This document shows positions 29,296 to 37,737 of a DNA stretch of 48,410 bases, in pieces. The position numbers were made by a program, and so were the translations under genes. Within the stretch, counting starts at the first letter, position 1, and every line of letters begins with the position of its first letter. The DNA comes from Collinsella sp. UBA6357 (GTDB taxonomy: Bacteria; Actinomycetota; Coriobacteriia; Coriobacteriales; Coriobacteriaceae): NCBI GenBank assembly GCA_002437815.1, contig DJRP01000019.1, forward strand, positions 1-48,410, written 5' to 3'. The notes beneath the pieces were generated by a model. It was not told where the DNA came from and ran no database searches. It saw only the letters and a list, made by a program, of their open reading frames with translations.

Positions 29296-30432
29296 CTAGA
29301 TGCGGTTCATCTGCGAGGCGACCTTGTTGTACCAGTCCTGCCAGGTGGGCGGGCAGTACTTTTGAGCCGCCGCCGGGGTGAGCGTGGAGCCATAGGTGCG
29401 GCCCAGATACGCCACATGGGCATTGATGCCCTCTTCCCAGCTGCCAAAGCTGCGCCAGCCGCCGCCGACGGCGCTCCAGCCCCAGGCGTTGTAGGAGCCG
29501 GCGCAATAGGCACCCTTGGTGCTCTCGATACAGGCGATAGCGGGCGACCAACGCGGATCGACGCCCGTGTTCCAGGCGGCGATGGCAAACGTGCGGCCCT
29601 GGCCGGCCATGGGCGAGCCTGCGAGATAGTTGTCGATACGGGAGGCCCAGCTGTTGACGAAGTTGTCGTAGTCGCTGTTGCCGGTATTGGCGGAGTTGTC
29701 GACCGTGGTGTTGATCACCGTGTTGGTGTTGTTGGCCTGGCTGTTGGAGTTGTTGCCCGAGACACCCTCGCCCTGCAGCTTTTGCTCGGCAGCAGCCTTA
29801 TCGGCTTCCAACTTGGCGAGCTCGGCCGCGTTTTCCTGCTCGGCTTTAGCCTGTGCTTCTGAGCGGAGCTTCTGGGCCTGCGAGAGTGCGTCCTCGGCCG
29901 TCTTCTGCTCGCTCTCGAGCTGCGACTTGGCCTGCTCGAGCTCGGTCTTGTCTTTTTCGAGCTGACTTTGCATCTCGTTGAGCTGCTCGATCTCGTTGAC
30001 GCTGGAGCTCGTGATCTGATTGGTGTACTTGCAGTTGGTGATAAAGTCGCCCAAGCTCTGCGTGTTGACCAGGAAGTTCACGATGGGGTTGGTGCCCTTT
30101 TGATACTTGTACAGGTCGCGCATGGCCGAGCTGGCCTTGGCCTGCTGCTCGGGAAGTTCGGATTCGATCTTTTCGATCGAGGCGGTGTTGGCGTCGATCT
30201 TCTTCTGCAGATCCTCGAGCTTGGAGCGGGCGTCGTCATAGGCGCTGGTGGCCTGCTCGATCTTGGTCTGCGCGGCAGAGATCTGATCCTGGGTCTCCTG
30301 CGATGCGGCAAAGGCTGTTACGGGGGAGAGGAGCGGCGTTGCGGTCAGGGCGACGGCGAGCGCGGCGCTCGTGATAAGGCGAGCGGGCTTCGACGTGGTG
30401 AGCGCGACGGCGCTGTGCTTCGAATGCTGCAT
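29296..30432 (-). CDS. Secreted coiled-coil protein with lysozyme-like C-terminal domain
   Basis: The 378-residue protein begins with a Sec signal peptide (KPARLITSAALAVALTA, cleavage near AFA-AS). A long coiled coil follows (about 50-230: QDQISAAQTKIEQATSAYDD, ASIEKIESELPEQQAKASS, KDKTELEQAKSQLESEQKTA), resembling PcsB/CwlO-type wall proteins. After an Asn/Ser/Thr linker the last 130 residues form a lysozyme- or transglycosylase-like domain: AIACIESTKGAYCAGSYNAW with a Glu at the expected place, then GGGWRSFGSWEEGINAHVAYLG. It probably acts on peptidoglycan during division or separation. ATG 30432 follows AGAGGG; a TTG 15 bases earlier lacks a good site. Catalytic activity is inferred. Confidence 0.8.
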   Translation of the reverse strand: MQHSKHSAVALTTSKPARLITSAALAVALTATPLLSPVTAFAASQETQDQISAAQTKIEQATSAYDDARSKLEDLQKKIDANTASIEKIESELPEQQAKASSAMRDLYKYQKGTNPIVNFLVNTQSLGDFITNCKYTNQITSSSVNEIEQLNEMQSQLEKDKTELEQAKSQLESEQKTAEDALSQAQKLRSEAQAKAEQENAAELAKLEADKAAAEQKLQGEGVSGNNSNSQANNTNTVINTTVDNSANTGNSDYDNFVNSWASRIDNYLAGSPMAGQGRTFAIAAWNTGVDPRWSPAIACIESTKGAYCAGSYNAWGWSAVGGGWRSFGSWEEGINAHVAYLGRTYGSTLTPAAAQKYCPPTWQDWYNKVASQMNRI

Positions 30433-30464
30433 CCGAACCCTCTGCAATCAATCTGTGGCGAATC

Positions 30465-30606
30465 ATACGTAACGTATTCTACTACCGCATTCGACCTCAA
30501 CTTGAACCTTAAAGGTTCTTAGACTTTAACTTGAAGGTTTAACGTTGGCCGTGACCTGCAGATTTAACAGAGTTGTTAAGAAACTATAGACTTTGAAGTG
30601 AAGGTT
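30465..30606. repeat. Promoter region with palindrome and direct repeats
   Basis: The gap upstream of the coiled-coil gene holds the perfect palindrome ATACGTAACGTAT (30465-30477). It also holds two 20-base direct repeats, TAGACTTTAACTTGAAGGTT (30520-30539) and TAGACTTTGAAGTGAAGGTT (30587-30606), 17 of 20 identical. The ACCTTCAAGTTAAAG motif on the minus strand resembles MerR-type operators. This is suggestive only. Confidence 0.45.
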
Positions 30607-30697
30607 GAGGGTTGGACGGCGGGCGTACCCTAGGCCCTTTTGCAAAAAATGCGGCAGAGGCACTTGGCCGTACACGCCTCGGTTCTGCCCGCGACGG

Positions 30698-31327
30698 CTA
30701 GAGCGCGCCGTCGCGACGAGCTTGTTCCACTTCGGCCAGCGCCTCGGCAGGGGCGTAGTCGCACGTGCCGTCACCCCGTTTGACAACGGTGATGGCGTCG
30801 CCCACATGGACCTCGCCGCCGGCGAGCACCACGCCAAAGATGCCCTCATGGGGAAAGATGCAGTCACCTGCAAGGTAGTAGATGGCGCAGCGCGTGTGGC
30901 AGACTTTACCGATCTGGCTGATCTCCACGAGCACCTCGTCGCCGATTTTTAGCTGCGTCCCCAAGGGCAGATCGAGCAGGTTGATGCCCTCGGTGGTGAA
31001 GTTCTCGCCAAAATCGCCCCACTTGACGTCGAGGCCGCGGGCCTGAGCGGTGCGGATCGACTCTGCCGCCAAAAAGGAGACCTGGCGGTGCCAGTTGCCG
31101 GCATGGGCGTCCGATTGGAGCCCGTGCTGCTTGATCACGTGGTCGTGTCCTGCGGCAACCGGGGTCTTGCGCGTGCCCTTGCGCTGAGACGTGTTGATGG
31201 AGACCACGCGCGCGGGGCCCCGGTAGTCGCATTCCCGGGTGCGAAGGGGAACGGTGGATGCGCGCTCGTCGAGCTCGCGTTTTGCCGCCTCGAGCAGCGG
31301 GTCTTGGCTGTGCCGGTCTATCTGCAT
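30698..31327 (-). CDS. MOSC domain protein
   Basis: The 209-residue protein carries a MOSC domain, the fold that handles sulfur or reduces N-hydroxylated substrates with molybdenum cofactor. Seen are VVSINTSQRKGTRKT, GLQSDAHAGNWHRQVSFLA, WGDFGENFTTEGINLLDLPLG, and the conserved Cys in QIGKVCHTRCAIYYLAGDC, with GEVHVGDAITVV at the end. Small stand-alone MOSC proteins are often linked to molybdopterin metabolism; no such genes are near. ATG 31327 follows GGAG. ATG 31342 lacks a ribosome site. A short C-terminal tail after the MOSC fold is Glu/Ala-rich. Confidence 0.85.
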   Translation of the reverse strand: MQIDRHSQDPLLEAAKRELDERASTVPLRTRECDYRGPARVVSINTSQRKGTRKTPVAAGHDHVIKQHGLQSDAHAGNWHRQVSFLAAESIRTAQARGLDVKWGDFGENFTTEGINLLDLPLGTQLKIGDEVLVEISQIGKVCHTRCAIYYLAGDCIFPHEGIFGVVLAGGEVHVGDAITVVKRGDGTCDYAPAEALAEVEQARRDGAL

Positions 31328-31417
31328 CCTACGCTCCACCATTCTTTATTCTTATCCGAGAATCATTGAGGAAAATCGTAGCATACGCCCCTGCTTGTCG
31401 ATAGATACGGTGGAACT

Positions 31418-31447
31418 TTGCGGTCTTTGTCGTACGGACGTTACAAT
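31418..31447 (+). promoter_or_regulatory. Promoter of the ATP-grasp gene
   Basis: TTGCGG (31418-31423) and TACAAT (31442-31447) are 18 bases apart, in the gap between the divergent MOSC and ATP-grasp genes. TACAAT fits the -10 pattern repeatedly seen upstream of genes in this window. Confidence 0.5.
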
Positions 31448-31519
31448 GCAAAGGTTGCTTATACATCGCCCGTTCCCTGTGCATACGCATCCGGGGCGAG
31501 CATCATCGATAGGATCCGC

Positions 31520-32776
31520 ATGGCTTTGCAATTCAAGGAGCGCGAGTTCATCCCCGTGCTGTTCGGCGGCGACATCAACGCCTATTCCGTCGCTCGTGCC
31601 TTCTATGAGGAGTACCAGGTCAAAAGCCTCGTCTTTGGCAAATATCCGACGGGCCCCGCGTTTCGCAGCCAGATCATCGACTACACACCAGGCGAGACGA
31701 TCGACACCATGCCGGTGTTGCTCGAGACCGTCAACGGCATCGCGCGCAAGAACCCAGACAAAAAGATCGTGGCCATGGGCTGCGGCGACAACTACGTGGC
31801 GCTCGTCGCGCAGGCGCAAGACGCCGGCAAGCTCGAGCCCAATGTCGTTGCGCCCTACGGTCCCTATTCCGTGATGGAACAGTGCCAAAAGAAGGAATAC
31901 TTCTACGAGCTCTGCGAAAAGCATCACGTGCCCTATCCCCATACGTTCACCTTCACCCGTGCCATGCTCGATGCCGACGGTTCTGCCCGGGCCGTGGTGC
32001 TCGACGGGATCGACTTTCCCTTTCCGATGATCCTCAAGCCGAGTGACGGCATCATGTACTGGGAGCACGAGTTCGAGGGCCAGAAGAAGGCGTACGAGAT
32101 TGCCGACCGCGCCGAGCTCGAGCAGGTCATCCACGATGTGTACGCGAGCGGCTACACCGACGACCTTATCCTGCAGGATCGCGTGCCGGGCAATGACGAG
32201 TACATGCGCGTGCTTACGAGCTATTCTGGTCGCGACGGCAAGGTCCACATGATGTGCCTGGGGCATGTGCTGCTCGAGGAGCACCAGCCGCACGGCGTGG
32301 GCAACCATGCCTGCATCATCACCGAGCCCAACGACGAGCTCATGGGCGGCGTGCGCAAGCTTCTTGAGGACATGCACTTTGTGGGCTACTCGAACTTCGA
32401 CGTCAAGTACGACGAGCGCGACGGATCCTTCAAGTTCTTCGATTTCAACACCCGCCAGGGCCGCAGCAACTACTACGTCACCAACAGCGGTTTCAACGTG
32501 GCCAAGTACGTGGTGGAGGAGTACGTCTACAACCGTCCCTTTGACCCCGATTTCGTCACGGCGCAAGATGAGGCGCTCTGGAGCGTCGTGCCCATGGGCG
32601 TGGTCGACAAATATGTCAAGGATCCGGACCTGCGTGCGAAGGTGCACCGTCTTGCCAAGGAGGGCAAAGGTGCCGATCCCTCGTTCATGAAGGGTGACTT
32701 TGTCTTTAACCGTTGGCTGCGCATGTGGCACACCAAGCTCCGTCACTTCAAACTCTTCAAGACCTACTACAAGTAG
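31520..32776 (+). CDS. ATP-grasp ligase, probable D-aspartate ligase
   Basis: The 418-residue ATP-grasp enzyme shows FIPVLFGGDINAYSVARAF at the start, YSVMEQCQKKEYFYELCEKH, the nucleotide lysine in FPMILKPSDGIMYWEHEF, LILQDRVPGNDEYMRVLTS, and the metal-binding end GSFKFFDFNTRQGRSNYYV. The closest pattern I know is the D-aspartate ligase group, which adds D-Asp to the side chain of the third peptidoglycan residue. An Asp/Glu racemase gene follows 134 bases downstream, which fits production of D-Asp for this enzyme. ATG 31520 has AGGA upstream; the frame extends to 31418 without support. The family is certain; the exact substrate is inferred from context. Confidence 0.8.
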   Translation: MALQFKEREFIPVLFGGDINAYSVARAFYEEYQVKSLVFGKYPTGPAFRSQIIDYTPGETIDTMPVLLETVNGIARKNPDKKIVAMGCGDNYVALVAQAQDAGKLEPNVVAPYGPYSVMEQCQKKEYFYELCEKHHVPYPHTFTFTRAMLDADGSARAVVLDGIDFPFPMILKPSDGIMYWEHEFEGQKKAYEIADRAELEQVIHDVYASGYTDDLILQDRVPGNDEYMRVLTSYSGRDGKVHMMCLGHVLLEEHQPHGVGNHACIITEPNDELMGGVRKLLEDMHFVGYSNFDVKYDERDGSFKFFDFNTRQGRSNYYVTNSGFNVAKYVVEEYVYNRPFDPDFVTAQDEALWSVVPMGVVDKYVKDPDLRAKVHRLAKEGKGADPSFMKGDFVFNRWLRMWHTKLRHFKLFKTYYK

Positions 32777-32784
32777 ACTTTTTG

Positions 32785-32812
32785 AAACGGGGGTAAAATC
32801 TGCCCCCGTTTT
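32785..32812 (+). terminator. Intrinsic terminator after the ATP-grasp gene
   Basis: AAACGGGGG (32785-32793) pairs with CCCCCGTTT (32803-32811), 9-nt loop, T-run overlapping the stem end. Confidence 0.8.
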
Positions 32813-32910
32813 GCTGTGCTGTGCATTGCACGACGTGCAGCGGGTACGATGGGCGACAGACCCGTATGCCCGATACGCAGAAAGCCACGAGAACGATTGG
32901 GGAGGCAGCT

Positions 32911-33657
32911 GTGGAGAAGCTCGGAGTGATCGGCGGCATGGGCGCCGAGGCAACGTCCTACTACTATGACCAGGTTGTTCGCCATACGGCAGCTACCTGC
33001 GATCAGGAACATATCGATATGGTCGTGCTGTCCAAGTCGACCATGCCCGACCGTACTCGCGCCATCAAGACCGGTGACCATGCTCGCTTGCTTGCCACCA
33101 TGAAGGAGTGCGCGCAGGCGCTCGAGGCGCTGGGTTGCAAGCACATCGCGATTCCCTGCAACACGTCTCACTATTTTTATGATCAGATCCAGTCGTTTAC
33201 GAGTGTGCCGATCATCCACATGCCGCGCGAGGCCGTGCGCTATGCCCTGGCCGGTGTCGTGATGGGCGAGAACGGCTTCGATCCCGCGCGCAGCCGTGCC
33301 GACGAGCCGGTGCACAAGATCGGTATCATGGGCACGGACGGCACCGTGGGCGCCGGTGTCTACGGTTCGGCCTGCGAGACGGCGGGCGCGGAGGCCGTCT
33401 ATCCCAGCGAACGGCGTCAGGCTGACGTGATGTCGCTTATCTATGATGACGTCAAGGCGGGCCGTGAGCCCGATATGGATAAGTTCGATCGCGTGATGTG
33501 GGAGTTCGCCCGCAGCGGCTGTGACCGTGTGATCCTGGCCTGCACGGAGCTCTCGGTGCTGCAAAAGTATCGCGAGATGCCCGAGATCGCGCTCGATGCC
33601 ATGGATGTGCTCGTGCGCGAGAGCATTATCCGCAGCGGAGCGCCCTACCGCTCGTAG
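32911..33657 (+). CDS. Aspartate/glutamate racemase family protein
   Basis: The 248-residue cofactor-independent racemase has the start motif LGVIGGMGAEATSYYYDQ and the two catalytic cysteines in AIPCNTSHYFYD and ILACTELSVLQKY, as in aspartate racemases. MGTDGTVGAGVY marks the second half. It probably interconverts L- and D-aspartate; D-Asp could feed the neighbouring ATP-grasp ligase for peptidoglycan cross-bridges. The start is GTG 32911, with GGGGAGG 5 bases upstream. A longer frame from 32821 has no site. A terminator lies between it and the ligase, so the two may have separate promoters (a GGGTACGAT box precedes this gene). Confidence 0.87.
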   Translation: MEKLGVIGGMGAEATSYYYDQVVRHTAATCDQEHIDMVVLSKSTMPDRTRAIKTGDHARLLATMKECAQALEALGCKHIAIPCNTSHYFYDQIQSFTSVPIIHMPREAVRYALAGVVMGENGFDPARSRADEPVHKIGIMGTDGTVGAGVYGSACETAGAEAVYPSERRQADVMSLIYDDVKAGREPDMDKFDRVMWEFARSGCDRVILACTELSVLQKYREMPEIALDAMDVLVRESIIRSGAPYRS

Positions 33658-33670
33658 GAGTTTCTCACAT

Positions 33671-33720
33671 AAAGATTCCGCCCCCGTCGAGATATCTTTC
33701 GGCGGGGGCGGAATCTTTTT
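33671..33720. terminator. Bidirectional terminator
   Basis: AAAGATTCCGCCCCC (33671-33685) pairs perfectly with GGGGGCGGAATCTTT (33704-33718), with T/A flanks, between the convergent racemase and ECF genes. Confidence 0.88.
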
Positions 33721-33739
33721 AGTGGGGTTGTACTGTCTG

Positions 33740-34486
33740 CTAGAACAGGACGCCGAGGGCGACGAGCGCCAGGCTGAGGGCCAAAATCGCAACGTCGCGG
33801 CTCGCGAGGGGATAGCGCTTGAAGGAGCTGGCGCGCGTGCGCAGATAAAAGCCGCGCTGCTCAGCGGCGAGCGCGGTGGCATCGGTCTTGCCTACGCTCG
33901 AGATGAGCAACGGCACGCACAGCGGCAGCATGAGCTTGAGCTTCTTAATGGGATTCTTGGTGTCGTACTCCACGCCGCGTGCCGTCTGCGCTTCCATGAT
34001 GGCGTTCATCTCTTGGCTAAAGACCGGTACGAAGCGCAGCGCCGTGGTAAAGGTGAAAGCATAGCGATAGGGCACGTGCAACACCTCGACACAGGCGTTT
34101 GCAAGGTCGTTGAGCTTGGTCACCATGAGCATGAGGATGAGCGGCAGCGCCACGCCCAGCAGGCGCAGACACGCCTTGGATCCCGTGATGAGTCCCGTTG
34201 TCGTGGCGAAGGCGAAGACGGTCTGGCCATCGCGCACAAAGGCGAGCTGCAGCAAGAACATGATGAGGGCGAGCGGCACCAAAAGCTTGAGCAACGAGCA
34301 GAGGCGGCCGAACACGCCCGCATAGGCGCCGAGCAGCAGCGTGAGGGCGAGCAGTCCCAGCAATGCGACATAGGTGTCGGCCAAAAAAGTTGCCACGATG
34401 ATGCCTGCGGCGAGTGCCAGCTTGGCAACCGGGTTCAGGCGGTGCAGCAGCGTGTCGCCCGGCATGTAATCGATGACGTTAACCAC
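33740..34486 (-). CDS. ecfT: ECF transporter transmembrane component EcfT
   Basis: The 248-residue membrane protein is the T subunit of an energy-coupling factor transporter, which links substrate-binding S components to the ATPases. It has about five to six helices (KLALAAGIIVATFLADTYVA, LLVPLALIMFLLQLAF) and the coupling-helix motifs EAQTARGVEYDTKN and ALAAEQRGFYLR, which carry the family's Ala-Arg-Gly-type contacts to the ATPase. The start is GTG 34486 within the end of the ATPase gene (8-base overlap, GTGGTTAA), with GAGGAG upstream. Longer frames are shadows of the ATPase gene. It is last in the ECF operon. Confidence 0.9.
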   Translation of the reverse strand: MVNVIDYMPGDTLLHRLNPVAKLALAAGIIVATFLADTYVALLGLLALTLLLGAYAGVFGRLCSLLKLLVPLALIMFLLQLAFVRDGQTVFAFATTTGLITGSKACLRLLGVALPLILMLMVTKLNDLANACVEVLHVPYRYAFTFTTALRFVPVFSQEMNAIMEAQTARGVEYDTKNPIKKLKLMLPLCVPLLISSVGKTDATALAAEQRGFYLRTRASSFKRYPLASRDVAILALSLALVALGVLF

Positions 34487-36233
34487 GGCGGACCATCTCC
34501 TCGGTGATGCGGACGATATCGGAAACCTCGCTGATGCCGCCGAATGCGGGCGACACGCTGGTGCCCAGACGTCTCGAGAGTTCGGTGATCTGGGGCGGTT
34601 CCACATAAGCCTGACGCATGAGGTCGGTATCGGCAAAGAGCTCCTGGGTGGCGCCTCGGGCGAGGATCTGCCCGTTGGCCATGACCACGATGCGCTCGGC
34701 GAAGTCCGAGACGACCTCCATGTCGTGGCATACCATGATCACGGCGCAGCCGCGTTCGGCCATGGTGCGCACCGTCTCCATCACGGTCATGCATTCGCGA
34801 TAGTCAAGACCGCTCGTGGGCTCGTCGAGCACCACGATCTTGGGCTCGACCACCACCACCGAGGCGAGTGCCACCATCTGGCGCTGTCCACGCGACAGCG
34901 AGAACGGCGCCTCGTCGGCCGGCAGGTCGAAACGGTCCACGACCAGACGGGCACGGCGCAGGGCCTCCTCGCGGTCGATGCCGGCGAGCTCCAAGCCAAA
35001 GGCGACCTCATCGAGTACGGTGTCCTTACAGATCTGGCGATCGGGGTTTTGGAAGAGCGTCGCCACCTCGCGTGCGATGCGGCTCGTGGGCACGGTTGCC
35101 GTGTCGAGTCCGGCAACCCGCACACTGCCCGATGCCGGCTTGAGCAGGCCGGTCAGAAGCTTGGTGAGTGTGGTCTTTCCGGCGCCGTTCTGACCAACGA
35201 TCCCCACGAGCTCGCCGGGATAGAGTGTGATGTTGAGATCGTGCACCGCGGCCCCACCGCCGGGGTAGCTAAATTCCACGTGCTCAAAGGAGAGAACCGG
35301 TTCGGCGTCCTTGGCATGCGGTCGCAGGGCGGGAGCATGCGGCGAGGACGCTGGCGCCCCCGCCGCCAGAGGTGCCAATGCGGGATCGACGACGCTATGA
35401 ATCAGACGCTCGGCCTCGTCAACATCCAGACAGGGGGTCGATGAGGGACAGATGCCGTCGGCAACCAGGCTGTTGTAGACGCGGGTCACGCGGGGGCAGT
35501 CGACACCGATGGCGCGTAGCGTATCGGTGTGCGAGAACACCTCGTGCGGCTCGCCCTCGAGTGTGATCTTGCCGTCGCTGAGCACGATGACGCGGCTGCA
35601 GTACTCCGAGAGCAGTGCCACCTTTTGCTCGATGACGACGACGGTGATGCCGAGCGTGCGCTGGGCCTCGCGCAGGGTCTCAAAGACAAGGGTCGAGCTG
35701 GCGGGGTCGAGTGCCGCCGTGGGCTCGTCGAGCACGAGAACACGCGGGCGCAGCGCCAGAATCGCCGCGATGGCGACCTTTTGCTTCTGTCCGCCCGAGA
35801 GCGTGGCGATCTCGCGATCGCGCAGGCCTGCGATGCCGACGGTTTCAAGCGTCTGGGCGACGCGCTGTTCGATCTGGTCATGCGGCACGCCGAAGTTCTC
35901 CAGGCCAAAGAGCATCTCGTCCTCGACGACCGAGGCGACCATCTGGGTGTCGATATCCTGCAGCACGCTGCCCACGATCTGGGAGATGTCGGTGAGCGAG
36001 ACCTCGCAGGTGTCTTTACCGTCGACGGTTACCGAGCCATAGAACGTGCCGGTGTAGTGATGGGGCACGGCGCCGGATAGGCATGCGGCAAGCGTTGACT
36101 TGCCGGCGCCCGAGGGGCCGATGATGCCGATGAAGTCGCCCTCGTTGACACTGAGCGAGACGTGTTCGAGCGCATGCTCGTCCGCGGTGCCGTATGAGAA
36201 CGAGACGTCATCGACGCGGATGATCTCTTCCAT
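34479..36233 (-). CDS. Fused double ECF ATPase (EcfA1-EcfA2 type)
   Basis: The 584-residue protein contains two complete ABC ATPase domains. The first (1-240) has Walker A GPSGAGKSTLA (K45), Q-loop LQDIDTQM, signature LSGGQKQKVAIA and Walker B VLVLDEPTAALD. The second (about 310-550) has GQNGAGKTTLT, FQNPDRQICKDTVLDEVAFG, a modified signature LSRGQRQMVALA and VVLDEPTSGLD. The linker is Ala/Pro/His-rich. This replaces the usual EcfA/EcfA' pair by a single chain and powers import through the S components encoded upstream. ATG 36233 follows AAAGG. A terminator lies between S component 2 and this gene, so only part of the transcripts from the Trp attenuator should reach it. Confidence 0.93.
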   Translation of the reverse strand: MEEIIRVDDVSFSYGTADEHALEHVSLSVNEGDFIGIIGPSGAGKSTLAACLSGAVPHHYTGTFYGSVTVDGKDTCEVSLTDISQIVGSVLQDIDTQMVASVVEDEMLFGLENFGVPHDQIEQRVAQTLETVGIAGLRDREIATLSGGQKQKVAIAAILALRPRVLVLDEPTAALDPASSTLVFETLREAQRTLGITVVVIEQKVALLSEYCSRVIVLSDGKITLEGEPHEVFSHTDTLRAIGVDCPRVTRVYNSLVADGICPSSTPCLDVDEAERLIHSVVDPALAPLAAGAPASSPHAPALRPHAKDAEPVLSFEHVEFSYPGGGAAVHDLNITLYPGELVGIVGQNGAGKTTLTKLLTGLLKPASGSVRVAGLDTATVPTSRIAREVATLFQNPDRQICKDTVLDEVAFGLELAGIDREEALRRARLVVDRFDLPADEAPFSLSRGQRQMVALASVVVVEPKIVVLDEPTSGLDYRECMTVMETVRTMAERGCAVIMVCHDMEVVSDFAERIVVMANGQILARGATQELFADTDLMRQAYVEPPQITELSRRLGTSVSPAFGGISEVSDIVRITEEMVRRG

Positions 36234-36277
36234 GGGAGCCTTTCGAATATGCCGTTCGCTAGAACGGTCACTGCATT

Positions 36278-36303
36278 AAAAAGGGGCTGCTTTGCGCAGC
36301 CCC
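36278..36303 (-). terminator. Intercistronic terminator between the ECF S gene and the ATPase gene
   Basis: On the minus strand, GGGGCTGC (36303-36296) and GCAGCCCC (36290-36283) form an 8-bp stem followed by TTTTT (36282-36278). This should make S components more abundant than the A and T subunits. Confidence 0.8.
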
Positions 36304-36319
36304 CACATGATAGCAATCC

Positions 36320-36871
36320 TTATTTGCCCAGGACCTTCTTGAGGGGGAAGTAGAGCGCCTGGACCACGACTGCGTTGAAGACGGCGGTGCCGAGCACGAC
36401 GGGAACCTTGGCAAGCGCGGTGGGGAGCGCCGCTCCCATGATGAGCGTGCCGCAGACCGCGAACAGAGCGCCCGAGACGAGCGTGGCGATAAAACCGGCG
36501 ATAAACGGATTGACCTTGGTGCCGCCGACGCCGCTCTTGACGATGGCGCACATGGCCAGGGCGCCTGCGACCTCGGTTGCGAAGTTGAGGCCGGGGATGG
36601 AGGTGGTGAGCTGGATGATGGCGGCGGAGAGCAGGCCGTAGATGACCGATTGGACGGTGTTGGCGCGAGTGAGGGCGATTGCCAGGGCGTAGGCGGCGAT
36701 GATGAACTGCGGCTTGATGCCGGTCATGGCGAGCGCGTTGCCTACGGTCATGTTGAGGATGAAGCCGGCTGCCAAAAGAATGGCGAGCAAGACGAGCGAA
36801 CTGACATCGACGAGGCCCTTGTTGGCGGCGGTGGCGGAGACGGTACGTGCCTGGGTGTTGTTGGAAGCCAT
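36320..36871 (-). CDS. ECF transporter S component 2
   Basis: The 183-residue, six-helix membrane protein is a substrate-binding S component. Its first helix SLVLLAILLAAGFILNMTVG has the small-residue face that contacts EcfT, followed by KPQFIIAAYALAIALT and VIYGLLSAAIIQLTTSIPG. It is a paralogue of the S protein encoded upstream (37124-37693): both share SLVLLAILLAAGFILN near the N-terminus and the same helix layout. The ATG at 36871 follows AAAGGACC. It is followed by a terminator and then the ATPase and T genes. The substrate is unknown, but the shared operon suggests tryptophan or a related molecule. Confidence 0.82.
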   Translation of the reverse strand: MASNNTQARTVSATAANKGLVDVSSLVLLAILLAAGFILNMTVGNALAMTGIKPQFIIAAYALAIALTRANTVQSVIYGLLSAAIIQLTTSIPGLNFATEVAGALAMCAIVKSGVGGTKVNPFIAGFIATLVSGALFAVCGTLIMGAALPTALAKVPVVLGTAVFNAVVVQALYFPLKKVLGK

Positions 36872-37006
36872 GATGGTGGTCCTTTCGGGGGAGATTTCGA
36901 TAAAGCAGTAGCTAAGCCTTCGGGCGAAGGTCGATAAAAGTGCAGGTCATTGAATTGAAAAAGGGATGAATTCAGTTAAGGAAGCTTGAAAGGCGGAGAA
37001 CGTAGA

Positions 37007-37106
37007 CGGCTGCCTGAGGTGCGCCAGATTGGCGTGAAAGAGGAGCGAAGCGTACTTAGGTACGCGAGCGACGAATGAACGCCAAGGTGGCGTGCCTCAG
37101 GCAACC
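37007..37106. repeat. Large imperfect palindrome between the two ECF S genes
   Basis: Arms of about 29 bases (37007-37035 and 37078-37106) match in inverse at most positions (e.g. TGCCTGAGG/CCTCAGGCA), enclosing a small dyad GCGTAC-TTAG-GTACGC. There is no T-run and no ORF. It looks like a dispersed palindromic repeat and may stabilise the upstream S-component message. Confidence 0.6.
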
Positions 37107-37123
37107 GCCGGGATTGGGAAAGC

Positions 37124-37693
37124 TTAAGAAAGCTTCAAAGCTTTCTTGATGGGAACGTAGAGCGCGCCGACGAGGATGGCGTTGAAGACGGCGGTCATGG
37201 CGACGACGGGGAACATGGCGGCAGCGAGCTCGGCGACCACACCGATCATGGCCATCTTGATCACCATGAAGATGCAGCCCGAAACGAACGTGGTCACGAA
37301 CGAGGCGACGATGGCGACGGAGGGCTTGACCTCGCCGTTCTTGCCGGCGGCGTTGACGATGGCAGCCATGAGCATCGCGGCGATGCCCTCGGCGGCAAAA
37401 TCGATGAAGGGCGAGGTGGTGGTGATCTGGATCACGGCGGCCGAGATCAGGCCGATAACGAGTGCCTGCCCGATATTGGGGCGTACCACCAGGATGGTGA
37501 GGCAAAAGGCCGAGATGATGAACTCGGGGCTGATCATGCCGCCCGAGATGCCCGAGATGGCCTTGCCCACGGTGAAGTTGAGGATAAAGCCGGCGGCGAG
37601 CAGGATGGCGAGCAGCACGAGGGAGCGGACGTCGAGTTTGCCGTGATCGGCGGAGGCGGTGACGGTGCGGGGCTGGGTAGCGTTCTGAGACAT
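37124..37693 (-). CDS. ECF transporter S component 1, downstream of a Trp attenuator
   Basis: The 189-residue S component has six hydrophobic helices (SLVLLAILLAAGFILNFTVG, PEFIISAFCLTILVV, ALVIGLISAAVIQITT, IAAMLMAAIVNAAG, VTTFVSGCIFMVIKMAMIG, MTAVFNAILVGALYV). It is the first structural gene after the tryptophan leader and attenuator, so tryptophan or a close relative is the likely substrate; no binding residue proves this. ATG 37693 follows AAAGGATC. A longer frame runs back through the attenuator and is not used. A paralogue follows 250 bases downstream. Confidence 0.85.
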   Translation of the reverse strand: MSQNATQPRTVTASADHGKLDVRSLVLLAILLAAGFILNFTVGKAISGISGGMISPEFIISAFCLTILVVRPNIGQALVIGLISAAVIQITTTSPFIDFAAEGIAAMLMAAIVNAAGKNGEVKPSVAIVASFVTTFVSGCIFMVIKMAMIGVVAELAAAMFPVVAMTAVFNAILVGALYVPIKKALKLS

Positions 37694-37737
37694 GGCGGGG
37701 ATCCTTTCGGATGGATGTTGAGAAGAAAAACGGAGGC

